A stretch of DNA of 64,000 bases, from NCBI GenBank assembly GCA_963942565.1, contig OZ012687.1:15357562-15421561 (forward strand), given 5' to 3'. The notes beneath the pieces are model-generated. The model was given only the letters and a program-made list of their open reading frames with translations. It was not told where the DNA came from and searched no databases. Shown piece after piece: positions 1 through 11,900 of the stretch. Numbering within the stretch: the first letter of the stretch is position 1; every line of letters begins with the position of its first letter. This stretch comes from Maea johnstoni. Its lineage: Eukaryota > Annelida > Polychaeta > Spionida > Magelonidae. The translations under genes and the position numbers were made by a program.

Positions 1-80
1 GGGATATAACATTGAGAGTGGGAGCCTCAATTTGAGAGTGGGATATAACATTGAGAGTGGGAGCCTCAATTTGAGAGTGG
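1..80 (+). repeat. Tandem 39-bp repeat, cut by the window edge
   Basis: Two perfect 39-base units (1-39, 40-78), each itself two related halves ending in TTGAGAGT. The array probably continues left of the window. Confidence 0.85.
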
Positions 81-144
81 GGATACAGTCCAGTACCCAA
101 CAGCAATTGACCAATCAGCTGCGAGTATCACTGTGGAACTGATG

Positions 145-148
<4 letters not shown>

Positions 149-189
<41 letters not shown>
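149..189. repeat. TA microsatellite with short TG tail
   Basis: About 18 TA repeats followed by GTGTGT. Confidence 0.95.
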
Positions 190-190
<1 letters not shown>

Positions 191-546
191 ATAAAAGAGT
201 GTTAGTAGTGTTCTTAATAACATTTCTCATTTAAATACTTTTTTTATTGGCTGCTCCAAGCATCATAATCCATACATGCATGTATAAAGTCTGTAGTGCT
301 GAAAAAAGGCTTGGTTACGTTTAGTTTTATCTCTCTAAGACAAAACATCTTCATAAAAGTATATGAATAAGAAATGATGATTAGAGCATAACCAATCACT
401 CCCTTGTGAATATCCCAATAAATTGTGCTTTATTCCTAATTTATTCTCAAATGTGTTCTAGATCCAGCCACTTTCTAAGGGTATGAACAAGATTTCTCAT
501 TCATGCCTGAAGATCTCTGAGGCAGGGTTCATCGGGATGGATTTAT
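190..546. other. Unremarkable AT-rich sequence
   Basis: No gene, repeat unit or motif recognised. Confidence 0.5.
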
Positions 547-728
547 CATACTTTTGACAATTAAACTTTACAATTATTTACAACTAAAAACAGAAATCAT
601 TTCAAGGAAAATTATTGACTAGTCTGTGATTATATTTCTCATTCGAATAGTTTAGTTTTTCATACTTTTGATAATTAAACTTTACAATGCAGTAAAAAAA
701 ACAAATTATTTCAAGGAAAATTATTGAT
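547..728 (+). repeat. Local direct duplication (114-bp offset)
   Basis: CATACTTTTGACAATTAAAC at 547 recurs at 661, and ATTTCAAGGAAAATTATTGA recurs at the far end of both copies (to ~619 and ~728), with ~40 unrelated bases between. Confidence 0.8.
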
Positions 729-1190
729 TCCTGTGGCAGATGAGGGCCTTTAGAAACCCATAAATCTCGTTAATAAATCCTATGAATTAATGCATAATTA
801 CATATTCATTATCTATAGCATCAGATCCAGATGACTGTTGTCAAGTAGACGTCTAGGCGTGAATGGGTTAAGGATTTCCCTATGCAACTGTTAGCTAGAG
901 GGCATCTATGCAGAGCTGGATATCTGAGCAATGTTGAAGCATATTAATCATTCTGCCAACTACTAAATGCTACTAAGATTCGTCTTTAAATGTATTGCAA
1001 ACAGGAGAGCTCTGTTCATAGTTCAGCCACAATATTGCACAGTGCCAAAATAGATGGGGCAATAACACCCCTGCTACACTCCTGCCAAAATCTATTGAGG
1101 GCTATCAAAATTACAAAAATATTTTTTTCTTTAACCCAGTCCTAATTGAAGTAAAATAAGAGCCATCTATTTTGTCATCATTCTACAATC
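729..1190. other. AT-rich sequence with one GAATGGGTTAA end
   Basis: GTGAATGGGTTAAGG near 860-875 resembles the end of the TTAA-bounded module family seen at 9857-10085, but no partner end is visible. Otherwise nothing recognised. Confidence 0.4.
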
Positions 1191-1192
1191 AC

Positions 1193-1465
<273 letters not shown>

Positions 1466-1689
1466 TATATCTTTCATATGAAAAGCTTGTTTTGCATTAG
1501 ATTTTCAGATGCTGGGTATGAGTTGCTCAATAATTTACTGCAGTGGGGCAGAAAGGCTACTTTTCATGATTGCCATTTCTCTGTGAATAGTGGATGGAGC
1601 TCTGCCTTAACACACTTAGGAAAGAATGCCGTGCATTTTCTGCACTTAATTACCAATTATTTATCCCATTTCCCATTCATATGAAAACC

Positions 1690-1974
1690 CGCTGGCCACA
1701 CAGACCTATAAACATACAAATATCCTCCCGTGCCGCTGGAGCACTACCGCTGGAATATCAAATCGCTGATAAATGAGAGCAATAATGCCGGTCCGTTTCA
1801 GCCGAAGCACTGGGCTGAAATTTGCCGATGACGACGACGACGACGACTTCGAGAGGGGCACCATGCATACCTGATGCCAATGTCCTTTACGAGTCGCAGC
1901 ATGCCAGCTTACCCATAACTCAAGTGAAAAACTGGGTTTGCCACTACACTGCAGTCGGTGAACCATTTCATGGC
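1690..1974. other. Complex spacer with short ACG triplet run
   Basis: Mixed-composition sequence with (ACG)6 at about 1830-1847. No frame with recognisable similarity. Confidence 0.35.
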
Positions 1975-2187
1975 TTAACCCTCCCAATGCTGAGACAACT
2001 TTCGTCCAAAGCACAAGGATGCAAACATTTTTGAAAACCATCTAAACCCTGCTATGTTTGTATTCATTAGATAGCTTTCGCTAAGTACTCTTGGATGAGT
2101 TCCCATGTGCCAGGGTTTCAGTCATTTTTCAGGTTTTCTGCATCATTTTTATATTTGGCACATTACCCACCACAAGCATAAGGGTTA
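1975..2187 (+). mobile_element. piggyBac-like MITE, copy 1
   Basis: Member of the commonest repeat in the window. Family description: ~213 bp; ends TTAA-CCCTTCCAATGCTGAG and GCAGCATAAGGG-TTAA; short inverted ends CCCTT..ATGCTG. TTAA flanks with CCC/GGG termini are the hallmark of piggyBac transposons. No coding capacity. The internal stretch runs from TTTCATCCAAAGCACAAGGA, through TGTCATGTTGGTATTCATTG and a GAGTACTCTCAGATGAGTAC palindrome-rich block, to TGTATTGGCCAAATTAGCCA. In this copy the right TTAA has become TTAT. Confidence 0.75.
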
Positions 2188-3340
2188 TTTAGTGCTTCTT
2201 GGAAAACGTCATCTGGAACTAGGAAGCCTTTGATAATGACTCAAGGAAAAAGCATATGTGCAACATTTCTCCCTCAGATACTTTCCTAAGATACCTTCTT
2301 CTGAAAGAAATCCTCAAAATAGCCGAGCCTTTTTTGAGTGCGATAGGCATCAATGGTTTAAACTGCTCTGCAAATAAAACATTTCTCCTTTTGAGTGAAA
2401 AAGGCATAAATCTAAATGTTATATAACCAGCAACCTCTTTATTACCTGCTCTGCTGTAATTCTCTATGCTGATTGGTCAATAGGTGTTATTTACCACTTG
2501 GGCAGCAGCCTCGTTCTGACCTCCAAAGTTATTTTAAATTTTTTTTGAGATGATCTGGATGAGTTCGGTTGGATATCAGGCCGCCGGATTGCACTTTCCA
2601 ACAGGGCGTAACTAATAATATCTATATCCAGTGACTGGAATACCTCCACACTGTAGTTTAACTCAGCTGTGAACAGATACAAATAAAGCTAACTCTATTC
2701 TCTTATTGTTCTCTAAAAAATATTCTAATATGATGCTGGCATGGCCAGGAAGCGAGCGCAAAGCTTCGGATGTTTCATTTTATTTTTTGTTCTGACCAAA
2801 AGATTAATTGTATAAAATTACTACGACTTCAACCTGTCGCAAAATCATCATTTTGTAATTCAATGATTTTTTGGAATGTAACTATTGAAGAATTATGTTT
2901 TTACTGAGCTAAGTTCCGATCCTACTGCAGTTCGCTACCTGTTCCCATCTCAACTATTTGTAACATATCGAGGTGGGCTCAAGAAGTCAACCAACACTGT
3001 GTTTGCCAAACGATAATTTATCACTGCAATTGGCAACCAAATGCAGTGTTTCCTACACAGCTCAGGTTGGAACCCCTAAATCAAATTAGTGGCATCGAGA
3101 AAAGGACAAACATTTGTTCTCAAGCAAAACATTAGTTAATTTGCAAGCCAAGTGCTCTTGTAGGCTTGCCTAATGATTTGCCGTTCCTACAGGTCTGCCA
3201 ATTGCGATGGGCAAATAAATGTGGCCGCGTCGTCGTCGGTGAGAGGACTGTTTGGCACGGAGCATGGCGGCCGTGACGGCTCCGGCTCCGGCTATCCACC
3301 TACACACTTGAGGATTCTGCAAACACACACACACACACTG
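2188..3340. other. Intronic spacer, nothing recognised
   Basis: Mixed unique sequence. A CA run of about 9 repeats is at 3321-3338, and 3220-3300 is GC-rich (CGTCGTCGGTG, GGCTCCGGCTCCGGC) without a supported frame. Confidence 0.4.
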
Positions 3341-3876
3341 CACCTGTGTCGGGTGCACCCCCGTGCAAATGTTGTCTGCAACCACGAGAATTAGCAAAAT
3401 AACCTCTCAGTATTTGGTGCAATCACAAAATATTTGAAGGAGAGTTGTACTTTAAGGTTTGATAAACATTTCAAACTCAATTACTTCTAATAAAAAGAAA
3501 TTCTTAGGTATATATTGCCAATATTGCATCTGTGCCAGAAGCACGCCCCCCGTGCAAATGTCGTCTGCAGCCAGGAAACTTAGCAAAATAACTTGTCAAT
3601 ATTTAGTGCAATTACAAAATATTTGAAGGAGAGTTGTATTTTAAGGTTTGATAAACATTTCAAACTCAATTACTTCTAATAAAAAGACATTCCTAGGTAT
3701 GTATTGCCAATATTGCACCTGACGTGGCAGGAGCACGCCCCCCAGGCATGTGTTGTCTGCAACCAGGAGAGTTAGCAAAATAACCTCTCAATATTTGGTG
3801 CAATTACAAAATATTTGAAGGCGAGTTGTATTTTAAGGTATGATCAACATTTCTAACTCAATTACTTCTAATAAAT
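3341..3876 (+). repeat. Tandem repeat, three ~188-bp units
   Basis: Units start at about 3341, 3527 and 3716 with CACCTG/CATCTG followed by a CACGCCCC-like stretch. Each contains TTAGCAAAATAAC, TACAAAATATTTGAAGGAGA and CTCAATTACTTCTAATAAA. Identity among units is high, with a few point changes. Confidence 0.9.
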
Positions 3877-5241
3877 GATTATTAGTTATGATAAATTATA
3901 CAATTTTATCTCGACTGGGAATTTCAAGTGCACCCAGTAGTACTATTATCACTTAGATGAGCTTGGATTGACTGGAAAAATTGTGCAACAATGCCATCTT
4001 TGTCAGGATGCTGCGCTATACGCATTGGTTTGATGTCGCATTTGCAGGTTTTCTGTACATGACCCTATCCACCTTCTTTGCAGAAAATTTTCACTTCAAT
4101 TCTATAGAGGGCACCTGTATTTTTGTCTGGTTTTGGTGGAGTATGGATAAGAAAGCCCAGCTTTGATGCCCAAGCCCAAACCTTAGATGGTATATCTTGT
4201 ACCAAGGACCGGTGGAGCCATTCAGCTAAAACACAAATCGGGCTGCGTCTACTCCAGCTTAGTCTGATTTGCCTGTATTTGCTTTGAAATCAAGATACTT
4301 TCATCAATGTCTGACCTAAGTGTACACTCTAGTTGTGAAAGGGTTCATATCCTGTAAGGGATTGATTTGTTAGTTGAATATCATGTTTAATATTTTCACT
4401 TATAAACCTAGATTTACCCTAAAGATGAATCACTTAGATATTATGATTCTTTATAAAAAATATTTGGAATATAAATTGGCAAAACATTTGTAAGAAATAT
4501 GTATATTGAGTTCTGATATATATTCATCCTATCTTTATTTTCCTAAACTGACTTTTGTAAAAGAGATATCACTTAAGTTACAAATGGTATTACCGGTTAG
4601 GTCATATGGAGTCAAATTAAAAGAAATATTAAAAAAAAAACTCTTTTCATTCTGCCTCTAACCTGCAAAATATGAATACAGTTTCGCAGAAAAATACAAA
4701 ATTAGAATTCATTGACAGATAGGTTCATCTTAAATGGATATTACTCCCAGAAACTGGCAAACCCTCTTCATAATGAATATCTCAATAAGAACCTCAAGGG
4801 ACTCATTCATACTTTTAATTGTAGCGCTTTAAGTAATCATTTCTAATGCCATATATCTCTCCAGAACAATCAATGCTTATTTCATATTAATAATTCAAAT
4901 TTAATTATTGCAATTTCTGAGATGGCACATCACGAAAGCATCAAGATAACTTAGGGACCTTTTTTTATTTGTGCAAACTAATATTTTTTTCTGCAAGCAG
5001 AGCAATGATATTTAGGTTATTACCCTATCCATCCTCCACTAACACGTGTTAATTCCCTTCGGACCCATGTCAGTTTAGAAAATAAATTGGTATATTTTAT
5101 TTATGAAGCATTATCTTAGAAAGGGTGCGTTATGATCGACATTCCCCCTTCAAATATTTGCTGAAAATTGATCTTGTGCAAATGCTATCATCAAAATTGG
5201 CAGGAAGTTCCAGCCACTACATTTGGTATTAAATAACTCTT
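3877..5241. other. Long AT-rich spacer, nothing recognised
   Basis: No repeat structure, splice-bounded exon or motif cluster seen. The open frame of 61 codons at 3981-4166 has no recognisable domain. Confidence 0.45.
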
Positions 5242-5458
5242 TTAAACCCTTCCAATGCTAAGTGTACTTTCATCCAAAGAACAAGGATGCAAAGATTTTT
5301 GAAATCCTTTTAAACCCTGTCATATTGGTATTCATTGCATAGCTCTAACTGAGTACTCTCAGATGAGACCCCATTTGCCAGGGTTTTGGTCATACTCCTG
5401 TTTGTTTTTTGCACCATTTTGTATTGGCAAAATAAGCCAGAATCAGCATAAGGGTTAA
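5242..5458 (+). mobile_element. piggyBac-like MITE, copy 2
   Basis: Full-length copy with AAACCCTTCCAATGCTAAG at the left and CAGCATAAGGGTTAA at the right; an extra A sits in the left terminus. Confidence 0.75.
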
Positions 5459-5743
5459 ATAACTCTTTGCCATATCTTCTTAGTTTAATTTTAAATTGTA
5501 CACATGCACAATCAGGTATTCATTTAGGGTTTTGACAAGTATATAATTACATACAGACAAGCAAACAAAAATAAAACTTCAAATACCAATATACGATAAA
5601 CAATAACAAACAGACAAACAAAATTAAATCTTCCCGAAACTAAAACTCAATTTGGTACCAACAATATTGTAATGGCAATCACAACCATTAGATCATCTCT
5701 TACTTGAGGAAAACTATAGCTAAACAATGCCAAGCAACCAAAT

Positions 5744-5746
<3 letters not shown>

Positions 5747-5791
<45 letters not shown>

Positions 5792-5822
5792 CAGTAGTAG
5801 TAGTAGTAGCAGTAGCAGTAGC

Positions 5823-5871
<49 letters not shown>

Positions 5872-6452
5872 ATAGTAGAAGTAGTAGTTGTAATAGTAGA
5901 ATAAGTGGCAACAATAGTAATGGCAGTAGCAGTGGAAGTGGTAGAAGTAACCGTAGTAGTGGCAGCAGTAGTAGTTGTAAAGTTAAGTGACTGACTGGTA
6001 GTAACAGCAGCAATCTTATTATAACAGTAGTAGTTGTATAATAGTAATCTTATTATAAAAGTCATGGCAGTAGTAGTAGCAGTAGCAGTGGCAGCAGAAG
6101 CACAAGTAGTGGCAGCAGTAGAAATAGTGGCAGCAGTAACAGAAGCAATGGCAGCAGTAGTAGTAGCAGTAGTAGTGGCAGTAGTAGTAGTAACAGCCGA
6201 AGTAGAAGTAGGGGGCACCAGTAGAAATAGTGGCAGCAGTAGTAGTAGCAGTAGTAGTGGCAGTAGCAGTAGTAACAGCAGAAGCAGAAGTAGGGGGCAC
6301 CAGTAGAAATAGTGGCAGCAGAAGTAGTAGCAGTAGCAGCAGCAGCAGTAGCATAAGTAGAATTAGTAGTAGTAGCAGCATAAGTAGGGCTACCAGTAGA
6401 AGTAGTGGCAGCAGTAGTAGTAGCAGTAGTAGTGGCAGTAGTAGGCATTCAA
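5747..6452. repeat. AGT/AGC trinucleotide tract with a nested 84-bp duplication
   Basis: Pure (AGT)n at 5747-5790, then mixed AGT, AGC and GGC triplets to 6452. The stretch AGTAGGGGGCACCAGTAGAA occurs at about 6204 and again about 84 bases later, marking a duplicated block. Long Ser, Val, Leu and Thr frames arise on both strands purely from the triplets. Confidence 0.95.
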
Positions 6453-6499
6453 TTTCCTTTCCACTCCCTACTCCCCACCACAGCAATAGCAATACTATG

Positions 6500-7060
6500 G
6501 CAAGGAATCAGCCCAGTATGTCACTGACTTTAATTAGACGGGAGCTGTGCTAAAAATACCCACAACGGCAAGAATAGCGATTAACTATAACAACTACAGC
6601 TTCAGCTTGGAGAAGCGCCAAAATTAGTTGCCTTTTTACATCCATTTCGGGCTCCGATCCACCAGCAGCGGCAGCCGCAGTAGCAGTCTTCCTGGCTGCC
6701 TCCTCGTGCCCAGAGACCTTTGGCATTTTGTGCCAGCATCTGAGACAATGGAAGCTGCTGCGACCCTGACTTAATGATACATTTCTCAGACAGCGTGCAG
6801 GAGTGGATAATGACAATTAGATTCTCTTGATTGAAATGCTGCAGATAAAAACTGCCCGTCTTGAAGATAAGTCCCGCTGTAGATCAGCACAGCAAAGGAT
6901 TAGAGGATCGGGAGGACGGGCTCTAGACAATGCAACTCGGGCGTAATTGTGGAGAGGAACGACAGTGTAATTGAAAGATAAGAACGGGCTGTCAAGGCTT
7001 ATTGATTCTGCGATGTATGAATGAAACGTTACAGGGAGATTGAAGAGCAATAACAGGGCT
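6500..7060. other. Complex non-repetitive island (candidate conserved noncoding element)
   Basis: GC-richer than its surroundings, with TAATTG, GATAAG and TTGATT words and no recognisable frame. GCAGCGGCAGCCGCAGTAGC near 6665 gives an Ala-rich minus-strand frame of no clear meaning. Confidence 0.25.
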
Positions 7061-7125
7061 CAGGTTACCCTTACCCAGGTGGCCCACAAGGACAGCCTAG
7101 ATTTCTTCACGAAACAATACACATT

Positions 7126-7338
7126 CAACCCTTCAAATGCTGAGGCTACTTTCATCCTAAGGACAAGGATGCCAAAATGTTTGAAAAGCATCTAAACCCT
7201 GTCATGTTGGTATTCATTGGATAGCTCTCACTGAGTATGCTCAGATGAGTACCATGTCCCAGGGTTTCAATCATTTAAAAAAAATTGCAACATGTTGTAT
7301 TGGTTTAATTAGCCACCAGCAGCATAATCATAAGGTTT
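7126..7338 (+). mobile_element. piggyBac-like MITE, copy 3
   Basis: Diverged copy: left end TCAACCCTTCAAATGCTGAG, right end CATAATCATAAGG then TTTA, so both TTAA flanks have mutated. Confidence 0.7.
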
Positions 7339-7346
7339 AGCCCTTG

Positions 7347-7394
7347 ATTCTCTCTCTCCCTCTCTCACACACAGACATTCTTCTCTCTCTCCCA
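7347..7394. repeat. CT/CA-rich simple sequence
   Basis: Imperfect CT run with a short ACACAC interruption. Confidence 0.85.
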
Positions 7395-8040
7395 CCTGAG
7401 ATATGCTTTAAAAGATTATCTTGAAAATGCAAGGCTTTTTAAATCACTTCACACATGAAAAGGTTGACCTGATTACAAGCCAGCATAAAATGCCCTATAA
7501 AGGGCTGACCAATTTCATTTCATAGCTTTCTGACCAAAGCAACCATAGGAGAGTAACTGCAGAAGAAACATTGGTCAGCCTCATGCCAACAAATAATTTC
7601 AAATAATTACTCTTTCTTCTAATTTTTGAATCGATGCTAAATCCCTAATTAATTTTCATAAGTATCAAGAATTAAGAGGACACTTCTCAAGGGAAAGCCT
7701 CCGTATGAAAGGGTTAAGCACGCGTCAGATGAACACGATGAAAGATGGACGGCAGAGAGATTGGCCTTTCCTTGACGGCACTTAATTCCTCCACAGGATA
7801 CATCTCTCGGTGCAGTCCCCCGCACTCTTCCGTCGCTTTCTTCTTCCCCTCATGAAAATTGATTTCCAGCTCATTATGAGAAAAATAACCTGAGCCCTCG
7901 AGCGCGTTTTTGGTGGAGGCATGTCCTCCCTGACACTTACAGGAAATAAATGCTTTCTTATCGCGCCCGGCCAAGTCCTTGAGAGGAGCCAGCGATGCAA
8001 TAACTCAACTTAGAATGATGGCATTAAAAATAAATCATGA
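7395..8040. other. Spacer with a complex block at 7715-8000
   Basis: The block 7715-8000 is of mixed composition and holds overlapping frames on the minus strand, none with a recognised domain. It does not resemble a Kv4 tail exon. Candidate noncoding element at most. Confidence 0.3.
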
Positions 8041-8044
8041 ATGT

Positions 8045-8700
8045 CCAGAGGTATTCATAACCAACCACTGGCATTGTCAATAACCAAGTGACAATAATAT
8101 AACTTCAGATGGTAGTAGCTATGGTTGATAATAGTCAAGGTATAAACCAATTTACCAATTGCCATTGGTGACAATATAACATTTTCCAATAACCATGGGT
8201 AACTATGTAACATAAACTAACTATGTAACATAAAATGGTAGGCATTGTTGACAATGTAACATAAACTGATAATGTAACAATGTAATATTAACTTATAGCC
8301 ATTGGTAACAATGTAGCATTTGCCAATAGCTTTTGGTTACAATGTAACCTTAATTGATAGCCATTGGTGAGAATGTAACATTTGCCAATAGCCATTGGTT
8401 ACAATGTAAGATTTGTCAATGGCACTGGGTGTCTAAAAACAGTTGCCAGTGGCCATGGATGACCATGACAGCTTTCTTGATAGTCATTGGAGACAATTAA
8501 AAATTATCTCTTACCATGTGTGACAATTGAACATTATGCAATAGTCATGGTTGACAGTGTAACATTTGTCAATGGTCATGGATGAAAGTGTAACATTTCC
8601 AACTGACATGAATGACAATGTTAATTTCTCATTGCAAAGGGTGTCAATGTTGCAATATATAACAGCCATGGGTGACAATGTAACATTTGACAATACCAAT
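8045..8700 (+). repeat. Degenerate minisatellite, ~31-38-bp units
   Basis: Repeated phrases of the type AATGTAACATTTGCCAATAG followed by CCATTGGTGAC, about 18 units, strongly diverged and with uneven spacing. Confidence 0.8.
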
Positions 8701-9096
8701 TTAAGATTTCTCTAATCTCTAGTCATTTCAGGGCTAAACATTAAGAAATAAACTTCATAAGCACAGCAGGGCTAGTTACCTTAACTTTTATTAGCCCTGA
8801 AAGAGTTTTACTAGTCATGAAAATTACTGACATAATATGGGCAAGATATGCCAACAATTTTTGTTTCCATATTAATAATTCATGACCTACCCCTAGCCTC
8901 GGCTGATAACATGAAAAAGAAAGCAATGTATTGTGTTGAATTGATTATCAACTCAAGCATTGCTTGAAAAGTATTTGGCAAGGTGTTATCAAACTTTATA
9001 TGATTAACAACTTTTAGTCAAATATTTCTCAAAATAATTCTTTATTTAAAGATATTTACAGTGTCAGACCATGCGCCCTCTCCACATGATTATGGG
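8701..9096. other. AT-rich spacer
   Basis: Nothing recognised beyond AT-rich simple words. Confidence 0.45.
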
Positions 9097-9395
9097 TTAA
9101 AGTAATGAAAAAGAAAACACACAATGACCTTTGTGTAACTGCACCCATTGTGTTTTTTGCTGATGATGTTGATGATAATGTTAGGAAATAATGTTAAAGT
9201 GATAAAAAGGTGAAAGTATATAATGATCTCTAGTAAGTGTGCACACTTTTTTGAGACATGAGAGGAGATGATGGTGCTGATTGATGAAGTCAATAAATAA
9301 GAAATAAGATTCAAATATACCGAAATGATTTCTAGTAAGTGTACTCACTGTGGTTTTTTCGAGACAGGAAAGTAGATGATGATGCTGCATTTCAA
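9097..9395 (-). repeat. Local tandem triplication that includes the 3' end of the Shal C-terminal exon
   Basis: Three blocks of ~95-105 bases, each running from a TAAAGT/AAATAA-rich stretch into a TGATGATG stretch (plus strand). The right block (about 9285-9395) is the genuine exon end and its donor. The middle block (about 9190-9284) still encodes HHHLLSCLKK on the minus strand and shares CACTTACTAG just after the donor position, but GTGAGT has become GTGTGC. The left block (about 9097-9189) is more decayed. The copies lie just downstream of the exon. Confidence 0.7.
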
Positions 9396-9531
9396 ATACA
9401 TCTCCCTCTTGTGGGTCAACCTCCAGACCGCTTTCTCGAGCTTGCATCCGTTCTTCGGCCTTCTTCTTCGCCCGAAGGAAGGCGGCGCCACTGGCATTTT
9501 TGGCCATGTGAATACGAGTGAGACGCGCTTT
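9349..9531 (-). CDS. Shal: Shal/Kv4 potassium channel, cytoplasmic C-terminal exon (partial gene)
   Basis: Next exon in transcript order after either version of the pore-S6 exon: 183 bases, 61 codons, phase 0 on both sides. It begins KARLTRIHMAKNASGAAF, continues with a charged stretch (AKKKAEERMQARESG), and ends EMQHHHLLSCLEKTT. KARLxRI directly after KAQQ, and HHHLLxCLEKTT, are Kv4-specific landmarks; the SGAAF and KKxAE pieces resemble insect Shal as I recall it. The acceptor is GTTTTTCAG before AAAGCGCG; the donor is ACCACA then GTGAGTAC. This region of Kv4 is cytoplasmic and takes part in channel assembly and auxiliary-subunit control. The remaining C-terminal exons, expected to end in a PDZ-type motif, were not found between 1 and 9348. 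The 3' end of this exon lies inside a local tandem duplication (9097-9395). Confidence 0.94.
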
Positions 9532-9579
9532 CTGAAAAACACAAGAAGAGAAGAGTCAGACTTTCCTAATATGGGAATA

Positions 9580-9815
9580 TGATATAAAGTAAATACAACA
9601 TTGTGTCCATTTTGTTTTCTGATATCATAATCATGAATGAATAACGTCATAAGATATTTCCCCTTTCATTTTTTTTACCATCACAATAACAGGATAATCG
9701 ACAACAAATGTTTTACAAATAAAGTGAATAAAAGAATGTGTTCATTTCATTTTTCAATATCACAATCATAGTAAGATAACATCATGAGTATTCCCCCTTT
9801 CATTTTTCAACATCA
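9580..9815 (+). repeat. Diverged local duplication (~130-bp offset) next to the Shal exon
   Basis: ATTTTGTTTTCTGATATCATAATCAT followed by AATAACGTCATAAG near 9610-9655 recurs, diverged, near 9745-9790 (TTTTTCAATATCACAATCAT). Both are followed by TTCCCCCTTTCATTTTT-like sequence. Confidence 0.5.
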
Positions 9816-9856
9816 CAATGAGCCACTGTTGTGAATTGAAAACAGACTATTCTTAT

Positions 9857-10085
9857 CAACCCATTCACACTTGGAGTTTCTTTAGAAAGTGTCATCTGCT
9901 ACTCTCAAACTTTTAAAAATATCTTTTGAATAAAGCAAAAATTCACAAAATATTTGAAGGAGAGTTCTTGTTTGGCTTGTGATCAACATTTTTCCTTCAA
10001 ATGTTTTCAAGAAAATCTGTTTGTAAGTTAGATATTTCCAAAATCGTCAGGCCTGTTTTGGCTGCTCTGAGTGTTAATGGGTTAA
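9857..10085 (+). mobile_element. Second TTAA-bounded MITE family (AACCCATT...AATGGGTTAA)
   Basis: Starts TCAACCCATTCACACTTGG and ends GAGTGTTAATGGGTTAA; ~229 bp. It contains ACAAAATATTTGAAGGAGAG and a TTGTGATCAACATTTTTCCT block, also seen in 3341-3876 and, decayed, at 23150-23270, 25640-25787, 48110-48160, 62640-62793 and 63120-63240. TTAA with CCC/GGG termini again suggests a piggyBac-like origin, older than the first family. Confidence 0.55.
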
Positions 10086-11413
10086 ATCAAAGTAGTAGGA
10101 GTGAAAGAATGTGCACTTGGTGGGATGATAATAGTATGGATTTCTTACATCATATGGTCAAGCAGAGGAGCAGCATTCACGATGAAAGGGATGCACTATG
10201 CACTATGAATAATGCTCTATGAACAACAATGCTGGCACTTTGATACTGGACCATAATCCTAACAAGTTCCAAATAATGCTAAGGAGCTTAGATGAAAATT
10301 TGTGTTTTAAGCAATATTTGGGAAATATGTATGTACATAAGAAGAACTAATGTAAAAGTTGGCAATAAAATTAACCCTTTGAGAAAGCCTTTTAAGGTGT
10401 GCCTGGCTGGGAAGAAAAATTGGCTTTTAAGGTCCCCCTATTTAGGATGGCTTACAATGTGTTTTGCTGAGAGTATTGGAACTTCAAAGTCTTTGAATTG
10501 GTTTTTTTAAATGTATCCGTAAGTGGTTTGTAGTTTGTCTTCTAAGATTTCTCTCAGAGTTATTTTTGGCAATGAACACCCTTTTCTTATCTTATAGCTG
10601 AATTATAATGGCTGTTGATATTTTCGTGTAGTTTTAAAATATTTTGCTAATTCATGTTCTTTAATATTCATACCCTAGCTTAGTACTTATCATTGTAAAT
10701 TATCGTTTATCATTTTTCTTATATGATTTTCCTATGCATTTTTGTTTGTTTATATAAATCCAACGTAATGTAATGAAATATATTTTGTATATGAAATAAT
10801 ACAGTCAATAACTCCATTCATTCAATAACAGAATAAATAACAACATAAATTATCAGTTTTACTTTTGTGATCTTTGTCACCACACACAGCGATTCTAGTA
10901 GCCATAAACCACTGCAAAGGGATCAGCTGATTATTAATGCTGGTTGTGGACTGCCATAAGAATAACATCACATGCAAATGCGCTTTAATGAGATCCTTTT
11001 GTGACAACCACAGGGCAATAGAAAATGATTTGTTTTCATTTTTGAAACCTTGCACAAGTGACAGCGAAATACTAAAGCAATGAACGATCCACAATACATG
11101 TCACAAGCATGAAACGCCACAAAAGTCTGGCCGTTTATATAGAACAAAGAAATACAAGGGAGCAAAAACATACATGAAATCAACAATTCATTTAACGAAT
11201 CAGAAACAGGAATTGAAATAATTATTTCTCAACAATAATCTAATACCACTACTTAGATTTGTTTATGGTTAACATTAGTGAAATAGCAACCTTGAACAGT
11301 GTGATACTGACATTTATAATTCCCAACAAAAATTTTTCCCTGCAGGCCCAACTTACCAATCTCAAACCCATGCAGGCCTTACTTATCAAGTGACAACTCT
11401 AGGTTTGACTGGG
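10086..11413. other. AT-rich spacer with a complex block at 10860-11120
   Basis: The block contains an octamer ATGCAAAT at 10972-10979 and no convincing frame. The rest is plain AT-rich intron. Confidence 0.35.
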
Positions 11414-11626
11414 TTAACCCTTATGCTGCTGGTGGCTAATTTTGCCAATACAAAAAGATGCAGAAAACCTTGAAATGGATTGAAACCTTGACAAATGGGT
11501 AGACATCTGAAAGTACTCAGCGAGAACTTTCCAATAAGTACCAACATGACAGGGTTTAGATGGTTTTCAAAAAAGTTTGCATCTTTGTGCTTTGGACGAA
11601 AATAGCCTCAGCATTTGAAGGGTTAA
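11414..11626 (-). mobile_element. piggyBac-like MITE, copy 4
   Basis: Full length, TTAA at both ends, reverse orientation. First of six copies packed into 11.4-14.8 kb with alternating orientation. Confidence 0.8.
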
Positions 11627-11900
11627 TTTATCCTTTGGCCTAATCTGAAACAAATTATAGTAGTTTTTGCCTTAATTCTGCCTGATCCGCTGGTAGGCAG
11701 GAAGGCTGTAAGGTAATGATAGGACCATTATCCCCTCATTAACGCTTCCAGCCTCTGAATATTACATTTAGCCGCGGATAATTGACAAGGAGGAGGTCTG
11801 GTCAGGGCTATTTATAGACACCAAGTTTACAAGATGCACCAGCCAGCGTTACTCCTATTAGCCACTATTCTACACCTCACTCAATGTAAACTCAAACATA
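11627..11900. other. Complex spacer between MITE copies
   Basis: Mixed composition (CCGCGGATAATTGACAAGG near 11772); a MEF2-like CTATTTATAG at 11808-11817. No frame. Confidence 0.25.

Noticed and set aside
1820-2034. Plus-strand frame crossing the ACG run
   Set aside because: Ends inside a MITE; no domain.
5700-6492. Thr-, Ser-, Val- and Leu-rich frames on both strands
   Set aside because: Pure consequence of AGT/AGC triplet repeats.
7714-7974. Possible further Shal C-terminal exon on the minus strand
   Set aside because: No resemblance to known Kv4 tail motifs and no clear acceptor/donor pair in a matching phase.
9181-9507. Shal tail extended past CLEKTT into HHHLLSCLKK
   Set aside because: The frame crosses a strong GTGAGT donor; the second HHHLL comes from a local duplication of the exon end.
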